Assembly: GCF_001040845.1 (NCBI RefSeq)
Contig: NZ_CP011941.1
Span: forward strand, 701,744-765,743
From: Synechococcus sp. WH 8020
GTDB taxonomy: Bacteria > Cyanobacteriota > Cyanobacteriia > PCC-6307 > Cyanobiaceae
Length of the DNA: 64,000 bases
Direction of reading: 5' to 3'
The notes under the pieces are model-generated. The model made no database searches. It saw nothing but the letters and a program-made list of their open reading frames with translations, and was not told the origin of the DNA. The position numbers and the translations under genes were made by a program. Positions 26,881-36,592 of this stretch are shown here, piece by piece; positions within the stretch are counted from its first letter, which is position 1, and every line of letters begins with the position of its first letter.

Positions 26881-27831
26881 ATGGCTCCCAAAGGTCTGTC
26901 ATTGCTCCTTGAAACCTTGGGATGGTCAGATCCAGATCTCTGGTGGAGCCATTGGCAGCAACGCGGTGGCTTCGAGCTTGCCCGTCGTGTCTGGCCTGCA
27001 GAAGTGAAGGATGAATGGTTGCTGGGCGTGGCATTGCCACTGCTTTCGCAGGCAGAGAGCCTCTTAGAGAGCGGTGGTCGTCCTCTGCTCGGATTGAGTG
27101 CACTCCCTGGATGCGGGAAAACCACACTTTGTGATTGGCTTGTTCAAGCGAGTTCCGAGTTGGGGTGGTCGATCGCGTTTCTTTCGATCGATGATTTTTA
27201 TTGGCCTGGTCCGGAGCTTGATCGACGGATGGCAGGAAATCCGTGGGGAGTGCCCAGGGCCATACCTGGCAGTCATGATTTGGAACTGATGGCTACAGCT
27301 CTCGACCGTTGGCGAGAGACAGGAGTGTTGTACGCCCCTCGCTTTGATAAATCCCTACGTCAAGGTCGAGGAGATCGCAGTGAATGGGTTCGCTCCACTC
27401 CAGATTTAGTTGTTTTTGAAGGATGGTTCGTTGGCGTTCACGTTTCCGACGAGGTCTCTTTTGATCAGAATTCCACCACCGAGCCGCCTGTTGCTGAGAC
27501 CATCGATTCCCTGGAACTCACGACGGAAGAGTTGTTGTATCGCGAGCAGTTGATTCGGCTCATCCCTGACTACGTACCGATCTGGAATCGAATCGATAAG
27601 CTCTGGCACCTCAAATCTCAAAGCGGAACATCAAGCCGGCTTTGGAAACGACAGCAGGTGGAGACTCAGGCCAAGACCACTGGTGTTCAAGTGCATCAAA
27701 CAGCTGTTCAAAATTTTGTTCGGATGATTGAAACTGTGTTTCCAGCTCCTTGGTTGCAGGATCTGCATCAATCCGATGTTGTGATTGATCTCACCAACCA
27801 ACGCGCTGTTCGTGAGATCACCTTGAAATGA
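26881..27831 (+). CDS. glyK: D-glycerate 3-kinase
   Basis: Last step of photorespiration, returning glycerate to the Calvin cycle as 3-phosphoglycerate. 316 residues from ATG 26881; an upstream TTG frame overlaps ycf20 and is disfavoured. A P-loop LSALPGCGKTT at 72-82, DDFYWP, and YAPRFDKSLRQGRGDR with VVFEGWFVG match the plant/cyanobacterial glycerate kinase family (P-loop, phosphoribulokinase-like fold). It ends 2 bp before the convergent rpmF gene. Its neighbour, the CbbY-like phosphatase, also concerns Rubisco side products. Confidence 0.93.
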   Translation: MAPKGLSLLLETLGWSDPDLWWSHWQQRGGFELARRVWPAEVKDEWLLGVALPLLSQAESLLESGGRPLLGLSALPGCGKTTLCDWLVQASSELGWSIAFLSIDDFYWPGPELDRRMAGNPWGVPRAIPGSHDLELMATALDRWRETGVLYAPRFDKSLRQGRGDRSEWVRSTPDLVVFEGWFVGVHVSDEVSFDQNSTTEPPVAETIDSLELTTEELLYREQLIRLIPDYVPIWNRIDKLWHLKSQSGTSSRLWKRQQVETQAKTTGVQVHQTAVQNFVRMIETVFPAPWLQDLHQSDVVIDLTNQRAVREITLK

Positions 27832-27833
27832 AT

Positions 27834-28010
27834 TCAGTCCTCGCTGTCATCAGCATCAGCAACCGGATACACAAAACCTTGAGCACGACCACTCAAGACC
27901 GACTTGCCGATTGACATGGCACGTTGTGCAGCAGTGGCAGCTTTTGCTTTCCAAACAGCATGCCGTTGATTGCGCTTGCTCTTTGAGGTTTTCTTCTTCG
28001 GTACAGCCAT
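27834..28010 (-). CDS. rpmF: 50S ribosomal protein L32
   Basis: 58 residues starting [20 protein letters not shown], the unmistakable L32 N-terminus; the Cys pairs of zinc-binding L32 are absent, as is usual in cyanobacteria. The acidic tail is DADDSED. It is shorter than most ORF cut-offs. It is divergent from ftsH (88-bp gap) and convergent with glyK. Confidence 0.95.
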   Translation of the reverse strand: MAVPKKKTSKSKRNQRHAVWKAKAATAAQRAMSIGKSVLSGRAQGFVYPVADADDSED

Positions 28011-28097
28011 TGCAGCCGGAACTCTTGCAAAGGCCCATATTCTCCTTTCGAGAGTCCGCTCGTCAAATCGCTACTCTTAATAGATCGCAGGAACGGT

Positions 28098-29960
28098 GTG
28101 AGTTCAGGTCAGGAAGATCGTGAAATCATTGTCTCCCAGGCATCTGGGGGGGATACCAAGGAAAGGCCCACCAATCCTTTTGCTCGTTTCAAATCGGATC
28201 CACCGCCGAGTTACAGCGAGTTATTGACACAAATTTCAGAGGGAAAAGTCAAAGATCTGCAGTTGGTTCCTGCTCGGCGGGAAGTGATCGTTCAATACGA
28301 CGACGGCCGCAATGCCACTGTTTCCACGCTGGCGAACGATCAGCAAATCCTGCGCACAGCTGAATCTGCTGGTGTTCCCCTAACGGTCAAAGATGTTCGT
28401 CAGGAACAAGCATTGGCTGGTTTGGCGGGAAACTTGGCCCTGATCGCCTTGATTGTGATCGGTCTTTCCTTTCTTCTTCGTCGCTCAGCGCAGGCGGCAA
28501 ACAAGGCCATGGGCTTTGGTCGCAGTCAAGCGCGGATCCGCCCTCAAGATGAAATCACCGTTCGATTTGAGGACGTCGCTGGGATCAGCGAAGCCAAGGA
28601 GGAACTTCAGGAGGTCGTGACCTTTCTGAAGCAACCGGAGAGTTTTATCCGTCTTGGAGCCCGGATCCCCCGGGGTGTTCTGTTGGTGGGACCACCAGGA
28701 ACGGGTAAAACCTTGCTTGCCAAAGCCATCGCTGGCGAGGCTGGCGTTCCATTTTTCTCGATCGCTGCATCTGAGTTTGTTGAGCTCTTTGTGGGCGTTG
28801 GTGCCAGCCGCGTTCGCGATCTGTTTCGCAAGGCCAAGGAAAAATCGCCTTGCATCATTTTTATCGATGAAATTGACGCTGTTGGCCGTCAACGCGGTGC
28901 AGGAATTGGGGGAGGAAATGATGAGCGCGAGCAGACCCTGAATCAGTTGCTGACTGAAATGGATGGTTTTGCGGATAATTCAGGTGTGATCCTGCTAGCG
29001 GCCACCAATAGAGCTGATGTTCTGGATACAGCTTTGATGCGTCCAGGCCGTTTCGATCGTCGTATCCATGTCGACCTGCCTGATCGCAAAGGTCGTGAAG
29101 CGATTCTTTCGGTCCATGCCCGAAGTAGACCCCTCTCAGACGAAGTCTCTTTGGCTGATTGGGCCTTAAGAACACCAGGTTTTTCAGGTGCTGACTTGGC
29201 CAACCTCATCAATGAGGCCGCGATCCTTACGGCACGTCATGAGCGCTCTTTTGTGGGGAGCTCAGAGTTAGAAGTTGCGTTGGAACGCATCACGATGGGC
29301 TTATCCGCGTCTCCACTGCAAGACAGTGCCAAGAAACGCTTGATTGCTTATCACGAAATTGGCCACGCCTTGGTGGCAGCTCATACACCTCACGCTGATC
29401 CCGTGGACAAGGTGACTCTGCTCCCACGTAGTGGCGGTGTGGGCGGATTTACCCGATTTTTCCCTGATGAGGAGGTGATTGATTCCGGCCTGGTGAGCAA
29501 AGCTTATTTGCGGGCGCGTCTTGTGATGGCACTTGGTGGTCGTGCTGCAGAGATGGTGGTGTTTGGACCTGGTGAGATCACTCAGGGAGCGAGCGGAGAC
29601 CTTCAAATGGTGTCTCATCTCGCCAGAGAAATGGTGACTCGCTTTGGATTTTCTTCTTTAGGGCCCGTCGCCCTTGAAGGCGGAGACCAGGAGGTGTTTT
29701 TAGGCAGAGATTTAATTCAGACCCGTCCTTCTTATGCAGAGAGCACTGGTAAAGCGATTGATGCTTGTGTCCGCCAACTTGCAATCCAAGCTCTCAACGA
29801 GGCGATCGCCTTGTTGGAGTCGCGTCGCAAGGTGATGGACCGTCTTGTGGAGGCCTTGATTGCCGAAGAAACCCTATCGAGTTCGCGTTTTTATGATTTG
29901 GCAGGTCTTGATCAACCCCTCAGCCAATCCCCTCTGGCTCACAAGCCAGCCGTGACTTGA
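28098..29960 (+). CDS. ftsH: ATP-dependent zinc metalloprotease FtsH
   Basis: 620 residues from a GTG start. AAA Walker A GPPGTGKT at 198-205, Walker [16 protein letters not shown], second region of homology ATNRADVLD, and the zinc site HEIGH at 419-423 are intact, so it should be an active protease. FtsH hexamers degrade damaged photosystem II D1 in thylakoids. Oddly, only one membrane helix (about 113-131) is seen; the usual first helix is replaced by a polar, Pro-rich N-terminus, and the upstream frame offers no hydrophobic segment. It overlaps the next gene by 4 bp. Confidence 0.93.
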   Translation: MSSGQEDREIIVSQASGGDTKERPTNPFARFKSDPPPSYSELLTQISEGKVKDLQLVPARREVIVQYDDGRNATVSTLANDQQILRTAESAGVPLTVKDVRQEQALAGLAGNLALIALIVIGLSFLLRRSAQAANKAMGFGRSQARIRPQDEITVRFEDVAGISEAKEELQEVVTFLKQPESFIRLGARIPRGVLLVGPPGTGKTLLAKAIAGEAGVPFFSIAASEFVELFVGVGASRVRDLFRKAKEKSPCIIFIDEIDAVGRQRGAGIGGGNDEREQTLNQLLTEMDGFADNSGVILLAATNRADVLDTALMRPGRFDRRIHVDLPDRKGREAILSVHARSRPLSDEVSLADWALRTPGFSGADLANLINEAAILTARHERSFVGSSELEVALERITMGLSASPLQDSAKKRLIAYHEIGHALVAAHTPHADPVDKVTLLPRSGGVGGFTRFFPDEEVIDSGLVSKAYLRARLVMALGGRAAEMVVFGPGEITQGASGDLQMVSHLAREMVTRFGFSSLGPVALEGGDQEVFLGRDLIQTRPSYAESTGKAIDACVRQLAIQALNEAIALLESRRKVMDRLVEALIAEETLSSSRFYDLAGLDQPLSQSPLAHKPAVT

Positions 29961-32779
29961 TTCGCTCTACTCCAGTGGCAAAGATCATCTGGACGTTAGG
30001 GCGCTTTGGGATCTTGTTGATCCCCTTGATTGTGATTGTCTCCAGGCTCCAGGTGGAGTGGTACTGGTTCGATCAATTCGACTTCGGCTCTGTTTATCGA
30101 AAACGCCTATTACTTCAAATAGCTGGTGCACTGTTTGCATTTCTATTTGTCGGGGGTTGTGCGCTTTGGCGTCAGTCTTGGCTGCGTTTACCTGAATCTT
30201 TAAAAGCTGAGAAAAAACCTGTCCTAACCGGAAATCGCTTTGGCTTCAGCTTGATTGCATGCCTCCTGGTTTTGCTATCTGTCCTTGCAATCGATACACG
30301 GTTGGCCTGGCTGGCTTGGAACGAACCTTTTTCACTGTCCTACTGGTGGAGCCTTCCCTTTTCGACAGGTTGGCCATTGCTGAGCTTGTCGATTCTGTTG
30401 CTGACCCTGATTCTGTTCGGCCTTACGCGCAGCCGTCGTTTAGGTCTGGCCCAGGTTTACGGAAGCGTGTGTCTTTGTTTGATCGTTGCGCGCAGTTGGG
30501 GACTTTGGAGTCTTGCTTTATCGATTCCTGATATGGGACGAGTTGAACCCATGCTCGGTTCGGATGTGAGCTTTGGTTTGGGTCGTTTTTCTGCGATCGC
30601 GCTGGCACTCGAGTTAGTACTTTTGCAGCTTTCACTCACCTTGAGTACAGCTTTATGGAGTCGATTAACACGTTCAACTTGTCTCAGTGATTGGGCTTTT
30701 CCAGGATTAACTGTGCGGCAGCGACATGGATTGAGACCTGGTTTTGCCTTGGTGCTGATGACCTGCTCTGGATTGATGTGGCTCTCAAGGCACCAGTTGC
30801 TTTGGACTCAGGATGGAATTGTTGCAGGCGCCGGTTGGCTTGATGTTCATCTGCTGCTCCCTCTCCGATCTGTGGCCGCTGTTGCGCTATTTGTGTTGGC
30901 GATTGTTGTTTTGCCTTCACCCTTTTCCAGTCTTCGGCGCCAACAAATACGGCTCATCTTGGCCTCAATTGCTGTGGCTTCGTTTGCCTTGGAGATGGTG
31001 TTGTTCCCTTTGATGCACTGGCTTGTGGTGCGTCCCCGAGAATTACAGCTCGAGCGCCCTTATATCAGTCGAGCGATAGAGGCCACCCGTCACGCTTACC
31101 AATTGGATGCAATTGAGACTGAGCCTTTCGATCCTTCGCCTCGATTGAGCCCTGAAGATCTTCAAGACGGTTTGAGTACCTTGCGCAATATTCGGTTGTG
31201 GGATAGCCAACCGCTGCTTGCGACCAATCGGCAGCTTCAGCAGCTCAGGGTTTACTACCGCTTTACCAATGCAGCGGTTGATCGCTATCCGTTGCGTCCT
31301 GATTTACTTGAACGCCAGCAGGTGATCCTTGCTGCTCGTGAACTCGACCAGGCAGCGCTCCCCAAGCGATCACGCACCTGGCAAAACCGTCATTTCGTCT
31401 TTACGCATGGTTTTGGATTCACCTTGAGTCCAGTGAACTCACGTGCAGCAGACGGACTCCCTGATTATTTTATTAGTGATATCGGTCGTTCAGAGCGTAT
31501 TAATGGCAACGAAACTCTTGGTATTAGTCGCGCCGATGTCAAAAAGAATGTACCAATTGGTCGGCCTGCTCTCTATTTTGGAATGCTACCTTCTCCCTAT
31601 GCCGTTGCGCCAACGCAAATTGAGGAGTTCGATCATCCAGAAGGCGATGAAAATACCTACAACCATTATTCAGGGAGAGCGGGCGTTCCTCTTGCATCTT
31701 TAGGACAGCGAATTGCTGCATCGATTTATATCCGGGATCCCAGGTTGCTGAATACGGGTGTATTGAAGACTGATTCACGTTTATTGCTGAGACGTGATGT
31801 TAAACAGCGTGTCAATGCTTTGGCACCATTTTTGCAGTTGAAAGGTGATCCTTATCTTGTTTCTGTTCCCATGGAGTCTGGTCTTGATCAGTATCAGGAG
31901 AATCAACATCAGTATTGGATTGTTGATGGATATACCAGTTCCAATACCTATCCCTATGCATCAACGCTTCCAGACGGACAAGAGATGCGTTATGTGCGCA
32001 ACTCCGTGAAGGCGATTGTTGATGCCTACAACGGAACAGTTCATCTTTATGTGAGTGAGCCTGACGACCCGATGATTCTTGGCTGGCAGAAGGTGTTTCC
32101 CGAGTTGTTCCAACCCTTGGAGGCAATGCCCACGGCTTTGAGTCAGCATCTCATGGTTCCTAGTTCCATGTTTGAACTACAGGTGCAACAATTACTCCGT
32201 TATCACGTTACGGATCCACGCATTTTTTATAGTGGAGATGACGTTTGGCAGGTTCCCAAAGAGCTGTATGGAAAGACGCAGATTCCTGTTGCTCCGTATC
32301 ATATAACGGCTCAATTAAAGCGCAGTTTGGACTCTGAATTCTTGCTTTTGCAGCCGCTTACTCCACTAGCTCGTCCCAACCTTTCCGGTTGGTTGGCAGC
32401 CAGAAGCGATGCAGATCATTACGGAGAACTGATTCTACTGCGTTTCCCAAGTGATGTACCGATTTTTGGGCCTGAACAGATTCAGGCTTTGATTAATCAG
32501 AATCCCGAAATTAGCCAACAGTTTGGTCTCTGGGATCGCGCGGGCTCGCAAGTTGTGCAAGGCAACCTTTTGGTGTTGCCACTTGGGAACGCTCTTCTCT
32601 ATGTCGAACCAATTTATTTAAGAGCACGTCGTGGTGGGTTGCCGACCCTAACGCGCGTAGTTGTCAGCGATGGAAGTCGTGTAGCGATGGCGAATGATTT
32701 AAACACGGGCCTTGAAGCACTTCTTCAGGGCAGTGGATCGAAGGATGTTGTTGTTCAGGAGCTTGATACGGCTTCCTAG
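29957..32779 (+). CDS. UPF0182 family large membrane protein
   Basis: 940 residues from a TTG overlapping the ftsH stop. Seven or so membrane helices occupy the first 340 residues; a large soluble domain follows with motifs such as NIRLWDSQPL, RHFVFTHGFGFTLSPVN, PIGRPALYFG and IVDGYTSSNTYPYA, characteristic of UPF0182. The function is unknown. The overlap with ftsH suggests membrane-protein quality control or co-regulation, but this is inference. Confidence 0.92.
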   Translation: MIRSTPVAKIIWTLGRFGILLIPLIVIVSRLQVEWYWFDQFDFGSVYRKRLLLQIAGALFAFLFVGGCALWRQSWLRLPESLKAEKKPVLTGNRFGFSLIACLLVLLSVLAIDTRLAWLAWNEPFSLSYWWSLPFSTGWPLLSLSILLLTLILFGLTRSRRLGLAQVYGSVCLCLIVARSWGLWSLALSIPDMGRVEPMLGSDVSFGLGRFSAIALALELVLLQLSLTLSTALWSRLTRSTCLSDWAFPGLTVRQRHGLRPGFALVLMTCSGLMWLSRHQLLWTQDGIVAGAGWLDVHLLLPLRSVAAVALFVLAIVVLPSPFSSLRRQQIRLILASIAVASFALEMVLFPLMHWLVVRPRELQLERPYISRAIEATRHAYQLDAIETEPFDPSPRLSPEDLQDGLSTLRNIRLWDSQPLLATNRQLQQLRVYYRFTNAAVDRYPLRPDLLERQQVILAARELDQAALPKRSRTWQNRHFVFTHGFGFTLSPVNSRAADGLPDYFISDIGRSERINGNETLGISRADVKKNVPIGRPALYFGMLPSPYAVAPTQIEEFDHPEGDENTYNHYSGRAGVPLASLGQRIAASIYIRDPRLLNTGVLKTDSRLLLRRDVKQRVNALAPFLQLKGDPYLVSVPMESGLDQYQENQHQYWIVDGYTSSNTYPYASTLPDGQEMRYVRNSVKAIVDAYNGTVHLYVSEPDDPMILGWQKVFPELFQPLEAMPTALSQHLMVPSSMFELQVQQLLRYHVTDPRIFYSGDDVWQVPKELYGKTQIPVAPYHITAQLKRSLDSEFLLLQPLTPLARPNLSGWLAARSDADHYGELILLRFPSDVPIFGPEQIQALINQNPEISQQFGLWDRAGSQVVQGNLLVLPLGNALLYVEPIYLRARRGGLPTLTRVVVSDGSRVAMANDLNTGLEALLQGSGSKDVVVQELDTAS

Positions 32780-33176
32780 GCCTCATGGCTAATATTCAAT
32801 TCTGCTGGAAGACAAAGGCCAGTATTAATGCCAATTGGAACACTTAAGCCTTCCAGTCTCCTCAAACCCATCGAAAACATGAGGTGGATCTTGCCCTAAT
32901 GTCCTGTGTCGGTCATACAGACTGAAGGAATCGACGTTACCTGGCCGTGTGTCGATAGCTGCCCTATGGAGCGTCTTGCTGAGGAACTCCATATCCAGCT
33001 CAGTGATGTGCCGGACCATGTGTTGCTCTGCAGTACAAGTGATCTGCGTCAACAAGGATTAACGAGACATGAAAAAACGGGATAGATCAGTGACCTACCC
33101 CGTGAACTCAATGATTAGCTTCTATGCGCTCAATTCCTTGTAAATCAGAGAATTTACAGGGTCATTGGAGTATTGA
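32780..33176. other. Intergenic region between UPF0182 and peroxiredoxin genes
   Basis: 397 bp. The right part holds the peroxiredoxin terminator (33071-33103) and a second perfect 7-bp hairpin TGTAAAT/ATTTACA (33139-33158). A minus-strand 76-codon frame and a plus-strand 39-codon frame (32966-33085) overlap each other; neither has a ribosome-binding site, and the plus frame runs into the terminator stem, so I do not call them genes. Confidence 0.6.
33071..33103 (-). terminator. Rho-independent terminator of the peroxiredoxin gene
   Basis: Reading the minus strand, ACGGGGTAG pairs with CTATCCCGT (one G-T pair) across a 9-nt loop, followed by TTTTTT. It lies 75-105 bp after the gene's stop. 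Confidence 0.75.
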
Positions 33177-33779
33177 TCAGCCGATTGCAGCAAAAAACTC
33201 TTTACTGCCCTTGGGATCAGGCTTCATGGTCTTCTCGCCTGGTGTCCAGTTGGCTGGACAGACTTCATCTGGGTTGGACTGCACGTACTGGAACGCTTGA
33301 AGTACACGCAGGGTCTCGTCAACATTCCTGCCAACAGGCAAGTTGTTGATCGTGGCGTGCATGATCACACCCTCTGGGTCGATGATGAACAAACCACGCA
33401 GAGCCACGCCTTCAGCGTCATCGAGAACGTTGTAAGCAGTGGAAATTTCTTTCTTCAGGTCTGAAACGAGCGGATAGTTGATATCGCCGATTCCGCCTTG
33501 ATTGCGTGCGGTCTGGATCCAAGCCAGGTGACTGAATTGGCTGTCTACTGAAATACCCAGCACTTCAGTGTTTTTGCTTGAGAAATCAGAGTAGCGATCG
33601 CTGAACGCTGTGATTTCAGTTGGGCAAACAAAGGTGAAGTCCAGAGGGTAGAAAAACAGGACCACATACTTGCCGCGGTACTGAGACAGGCTGATCTCTT
33701 TGAACTCCTGATCCACTACAGCGGTAGCGGTGAAATCAGGGGCCTGTTGGCCCACGCGCAGGCAACCGTTGTCGGTCAT
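33177..33779 (-). CDS. 2-Cys peroxiredoxin
   Basis: Thiol peroxidase that removes H2O2 and alkyl hydroperoxides using thioredoxin electrons. 200 residues. The peroxidatic Cys52 is in FTFVCPTE and the resolving Cys174 in EVCPANW, so it is a typical 2-Cys AhpC/Prx1 enzyme. The GGIG loop and the C-terminal extension of sensitive Prx are present in approximate form. It is transcribed alone, divergent from the gene at 33940. Confidence 0.95.
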   Translation of the reverse strand: MTDNGCLRVGQQAPDFTATAVVDQEFKEISLSQYRGKYVVLFFYPLDFTFVCPTEITAFSDRYSDFSSKNTEVLGISVDSQFSHLAWIQTARNQGGIGDINYPLVSDLKKEISTAYNVLDDAEGVALRGLFIIDPEGVIMHATINNLPVGRNVDETLRVLQAFQYVQSNPDEVCPANWTPGEKTMKPDPKGSKEFFAAIG

Positions 33780-33939
33780 GATGAAAGCTCGATGGGTACG
33801 TGACGGAAGCGAGGGACCAGACTCAATCCAAAGTCGGTCCGACTTCTAGTTACACGTCTCAATTTATCACGCCCTGCCCTTGAGTGCCGTCGGCTGAAGT
33901 ACGAATAGTTTTCAGCAGGTGGAGTTATAAAATTGTCAG

Positions 33940-34233
33940 ATGATTGATCAACCGATGTCTTGGGATCAGGCCTTATTGCGCAAATTCAGCAGTACTGGTC
34001 ACTTTCGACTCTTAAATCAAGTCCGCAGTGAGCTCAAAAGCCAGCCACTGAATCGTGACCCTCAGACCAGAAAGCTCACCCTTCAGGCAAGGCCTCACCA
34101 CGGACAGTCGGTGCGTCAACAGAGGCGTCCTAATCCTGTTCCCGAAGATCAACCAATATTGACAACTGAAGAAACAACAAAAGACCACCCAACATCATTC
34201 AGAGAGAGACTTAATGCGATCGAAATGCGCTGA
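33940..34233 (+). CDS. Conserved picocyanobacterial hypothetical protein
   Basis: 97 residues (92 if started at the second Met, 33955). The N-terminal 30 residues (MSWDQALLRKFSSTGHFRLL then NQVRSELKSQPL) look like a conserved helical motif; the remainder is basic, Gln/Pro/Arg-rich and probably disordered. I recall similar short proteins in marine Synechococcus and Prochlorococcus but no function. It lies 40 bp before the minus-strand tRNA gene. Confidence 0.8.
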   Translation: MIDQPMSWDQALLRKFSSTGHFRLLNQVRSELKSQPLNRDPQTRKLTLQARPHHGQSVRQQRRPNPVPEDQPILTTEETTKDHPTSFRERLNAIEMR

Positions 34234-34274
34234 GTTTAATTCGCATTAACACGATCTAAGTAAAACAAATTGAG

Positions 34275-34348
34275 TGGCTCGGGGGAGACTTGAACTCCCG
34301 ACCTTGGGGTTATGAATCCCACGCTCTAACCAGCTGAGCTACCGAGCC
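34275..34348 (-). tRNA. trnM: tRNA-Met (CAT)
   Basis: 74-nt cloverleaf on the minus strand: acceptor GGCTCGG/CCGAGCC, D arm GCTC/GAGC, anticodon loop TTCATAA with CAT, T arm GGGAG-TTCAAGT-CTCCC and discriminator A; CCA is not fully encoded. The G1-C72 pair excludes the initiator type, so this is an elongator tRNA-Met; a CAT-anticodon tRNA-Ile is unlikely. The last anticodon-stem pair (next to the loop) is an A-C mismatch. Confidence 0.93.
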
Positions 34349-34383
34349 ATAACCTCTACATTTTAGACGATCGCCTGATCGTG

Positions 34384-35385
34384 TTAGGCCTGGCGGCGTG
34401 CTGGAAGCTTTGCCATTGGATCCAATGCTGAGCCTCCACGTTGGCGAATTTCGAAATGCAGATGAGGCCCAGTGCTTCTCCCAGTACTGCCCATGAGTGA
34501 GATTTTCACTCCCTGGGCAATGATTTGTCCTTTACGTACTAAAAGGCGACTGTTGTGGGCGTAACGGGTGGATGATCCATCGGAGTGTGTTAACTCGACT
34601 AAATAACCGTATCCACTACTCCAACCAGAAAATTTCACAATGCCATCTCTGGCGGCAACGATTGGGGTGCCGACGTTGTTTGCAATGTCAATTCCCTTGT
34701 GCATTCGCCCCCATCTCCATCCATATCCAGATGTAAAGACCCCTTTTGTGGGCCACATGAAGGTTTCATTTCCAGCCCCGCCGTTGTCCATGCCGGGCAA
34801 TGCGGGCAGGGCTGGGAAGCTGGCACCACCTGAAACTGTTGGGCGAATCGCCAATAGAGCCCTTGGGGAAGCTTTGGCTACACGCACTTCACTGCCAATT
34901 GCCAAACGGGCAAGATCAAGCCCTGGATTCAGTGAACGCAATTCACTCAAGCTCAAGCCTTGATCTCGAGAAAACGATGACAACGATTCGTTGGCTTTGA
35001 TGCGCACAACGGATTGTGGAGCTGGAGGCGACTGAAGTGGTGCCTTGCGCAGAACCGTGGTTCCGTCCAGACGGGTAGCGTTAACAAGACTTTCCTCAGC
35101 GTCGGCGGGGATCACAATCCATGCGCCGGCCTTGATTGTCTCAAAGGATGACTGGTCGTTAAGAGCGGTTAAATCAGAAGAGGAAAGGCCGAGATCCCCG
35201 GCTATATCTTTAAGGGAGCTTCTCCTAGCAAGCTTCACCCAAAGCCGTGTTTGGGTTGATGGCGCCGATGCCAGAAGAAGGGGAGCCTGCACATGACCGG
35301 CGTCGGCAAATCCTGGGTGCTGAGACAAAACAGATAGGGACGTTCCTGATGCGATTGCCGTAACGAGAACGAGAAGGGGCTTCAT
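34384..35385 (-). CDS. LysM-like / M23 peptidase envelope protein
   Basis: 333 residues with an N-terminal signal peptide (about 1-28). Two degenerate LysM-like peptidoglycan-binding repeats (about 45-95 and 128-170, e.g. SLKDIAGDLGLSSSDLTALN) precede a C-terminal lysostaphin-type M23 domain. The zinc/catalytic residues are present: HKGIDIA (His and Asp) and HLHFE. Domain is thus likely an active DD-endopeptidase acting on peptidoglycan crosslinks in the periplasm. It stands alone, 35 bp after the tRNA gene. Confidence 0.92.
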   Translation of the reverse strand: MKPLLVLVTAIASGTSLSVLSQHPGFADAGHVQAPLLLASAPSTQTRLWVKLARRSSLKDIAGDLGLSSSDLTALNDQSSFETIKAGAWIVIPADAEESLVNATRLDGTTVLRKAPLQSPPAPQSVVRIKANESLSSFSRDQGLSLSELRSLNPGLDLARLAIGSEVRVAKASPRALLAIRPTVSGGASFPALPALPGMDNGGAGNETFMWPTKGVFTSGYGWRWGRMHKGIDIANNVGTPIVAARDGIVKFSGWSSGYGYLVELTHSDGSSTRYAHNSRLLVRKGQIIAQGVKISLMGSTGRSTGPHLHFEIRQRGGSALDPMAKLPARRQA

Positions 35386-35494
35386 CTGAATCAGCGATTT
35401 TTAACGTTCCTGGAGAAGCCACCACAGCTCAGGAACGGGCTGAAAGTAGCGGGAGTATGAGAGGAGCGCAAGGGCTGGGGTGTCAGCTTGGCGA

Positions 35495-36025
35495 TTACCA
35501 CAGCTGAAGCTGCGATCCTGCTTGGTGGCTGACGATGGCACACGCCACAGAAAGATTGAGGCTCCGCACGCCCCCTTGGCCATCTTCCCCGGCGCTGCAC
35601 GGCATCGAAATCGTTGTGATTTGACTACAGCGGCTGCGTACCGCTTCCGATAGGCCGGTGTCTTCGCGGCCGAACAGCAAAACATCTCCCTGTTGGAACT
35701 GCATCTCCCTTAGGAGAATCCCTCCGCGACGGCTACAGCCAATCACCCTTGAGGGTTGCGTCAATGACTCGAAAAACGCGTCAATATCCTTGTGAATCGT
35801 GAGGTCAACGTGGGGCCAATAATCAAGACCAGCCCTTTTTAAATAACGATCATCAAGACTGAATCCAAGTGGTTCAATTAGATCCAGTGGTAAACCAAAA
35901 GCTGCGCAAGTACGGGCAATATTCCCTGTGTTTGGAGGAATGCGTGGTTCAAAGAGTGCCACCCTTAATGGTCTTCGGATCAGAGACTGCTTATCTGATG
36001 ATTGATTCTTTGAGACTTTGTTCAC
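35495..36025 (-). CDS. trmL: tRNA (cytidine(34)-2'-O)-methyltransferase TrmL
   Basis: 176 residues from GTG 36025, overlapping the cobU stop as GTGA. SPOUT knot motifs: FEPRIPPNTGNIARTCAAFG, LLFGREDTGLS and a C-terminal SLNLSVACAIV with the SAM-binding loop. TrmL methylates the wobble nucleotide of tRNA-Leu isoacceptors. The insertion GEDGQGG before the last motif is typical in cyanobacteria. Confidence 0.92.
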   Translation of the reverse strand: MNKVSKNQSSDKQSLIRRPLRVALFEPRIPPNTGNIARTCAAFGLPLDLIEPLGFSLDDRYLKRAGLDYWPHVDLTIHKDIDAFFESLTQPSRVIGCSRRGGILLREMQFQQGDVLLFGREDTGLSEAVRSRCSQITTISMPCSAGEDGQGGVRSLNLSVACAIVSHQAGSQLQLW

Positions 36026-36588
36026 GGAACGAGTACGCCTAATTGTGAGAGGTTGATAGCTCTTCCTTGGATCACCAGCCAGCTATCGGCTGAATGTTGT
36101 TCTAAGCGTTGTGCGAGCCAGCCTTGGCGGTCCCTAAATAGCCCGCCAATCTTGGTTGCTGGGACGACGCCCCAGCCTGTTTCTTCAACCACGATCACGG
36201 TGGGGCGTGTACGGGAAAGAAGACTTTGAATCAACTCTTCCACCTCTTGCTCCCACTGCAGATCATTGCGATCCAGGTGCAAGGCCGTAAAACCACCAAG
36301 GGCATCGATCAGTAAGGGTTGATTGGCCTCCTCTCTTCGAATGCATTCGGCAAGCTTTGATCCGGGTTCGCGCAGCTGCCAGTGCAAGGGGCGTCTCTCT
36401 CGATGCAGATGAATCCTTTTATCCCAGCTTGGATCGTTCGAACGAGGAGCCGACGTCGCGACGTAGGTCACTGTTTCTTCAGCGCTGAGCAAATGTTCAG
36501 CCCAGCGGCTTTTTCCTCCACGGCTGGGTCCGCTAACAAGAATGATCCCGTTGGGAACCTCTGGTTTGCTGGTGTTCGGATCAGCCAA
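36022..36588 (-). CDS. cobU: Adenosylcobinamide kinase/guanylyltransferase CobU
   Basis: Bifunctional step of the lower-ligand attachment in B12 (pseudo-B12) synthesis. 188 residues from a TTG start 4 bp after the pxcA stop. Walker A GPSRGGKS at 20-27, the HRERRP segment carrying the GMP-accepting His, and a central DALGGFTALHL strand fit the family. It is coupled to trmL. The B12 consumer metH lies at 60-63.7 kb. Confidence 0.9.
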   Translation of the reverse strand: MADPNTSKPEVPNGIILVSGPSRGGKSRWAEHLLSAEETVTYVATSAPRSNDPSWDKRIHLHRERRPLHWQLREPGSKLAECIRREEANQPLLIDALGGFTALHLDRNDLQWEQEVEELIQSLLSRTRPTVIVVEETGWGVVPATKIGGLFRDRQGWLAQRLEQHSADSWLVIQGRAINLSQLGVLVP

Positions 36589-36592
36589 GGCG

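Noticed and set aside
27856-28038. 60-codon minus-strand ORF over the rpmF locus
   Set aside because: A frame shadow of L32, which is encoded in another frame of the same strand.
32825-33085. 76-codon minus-strand and 39-codon plus-strand ORFs
   Set aside because: They overlap each other, lack ribosome-binding sites, and the plus ORF ends inside the peroxiredoxin terminator.
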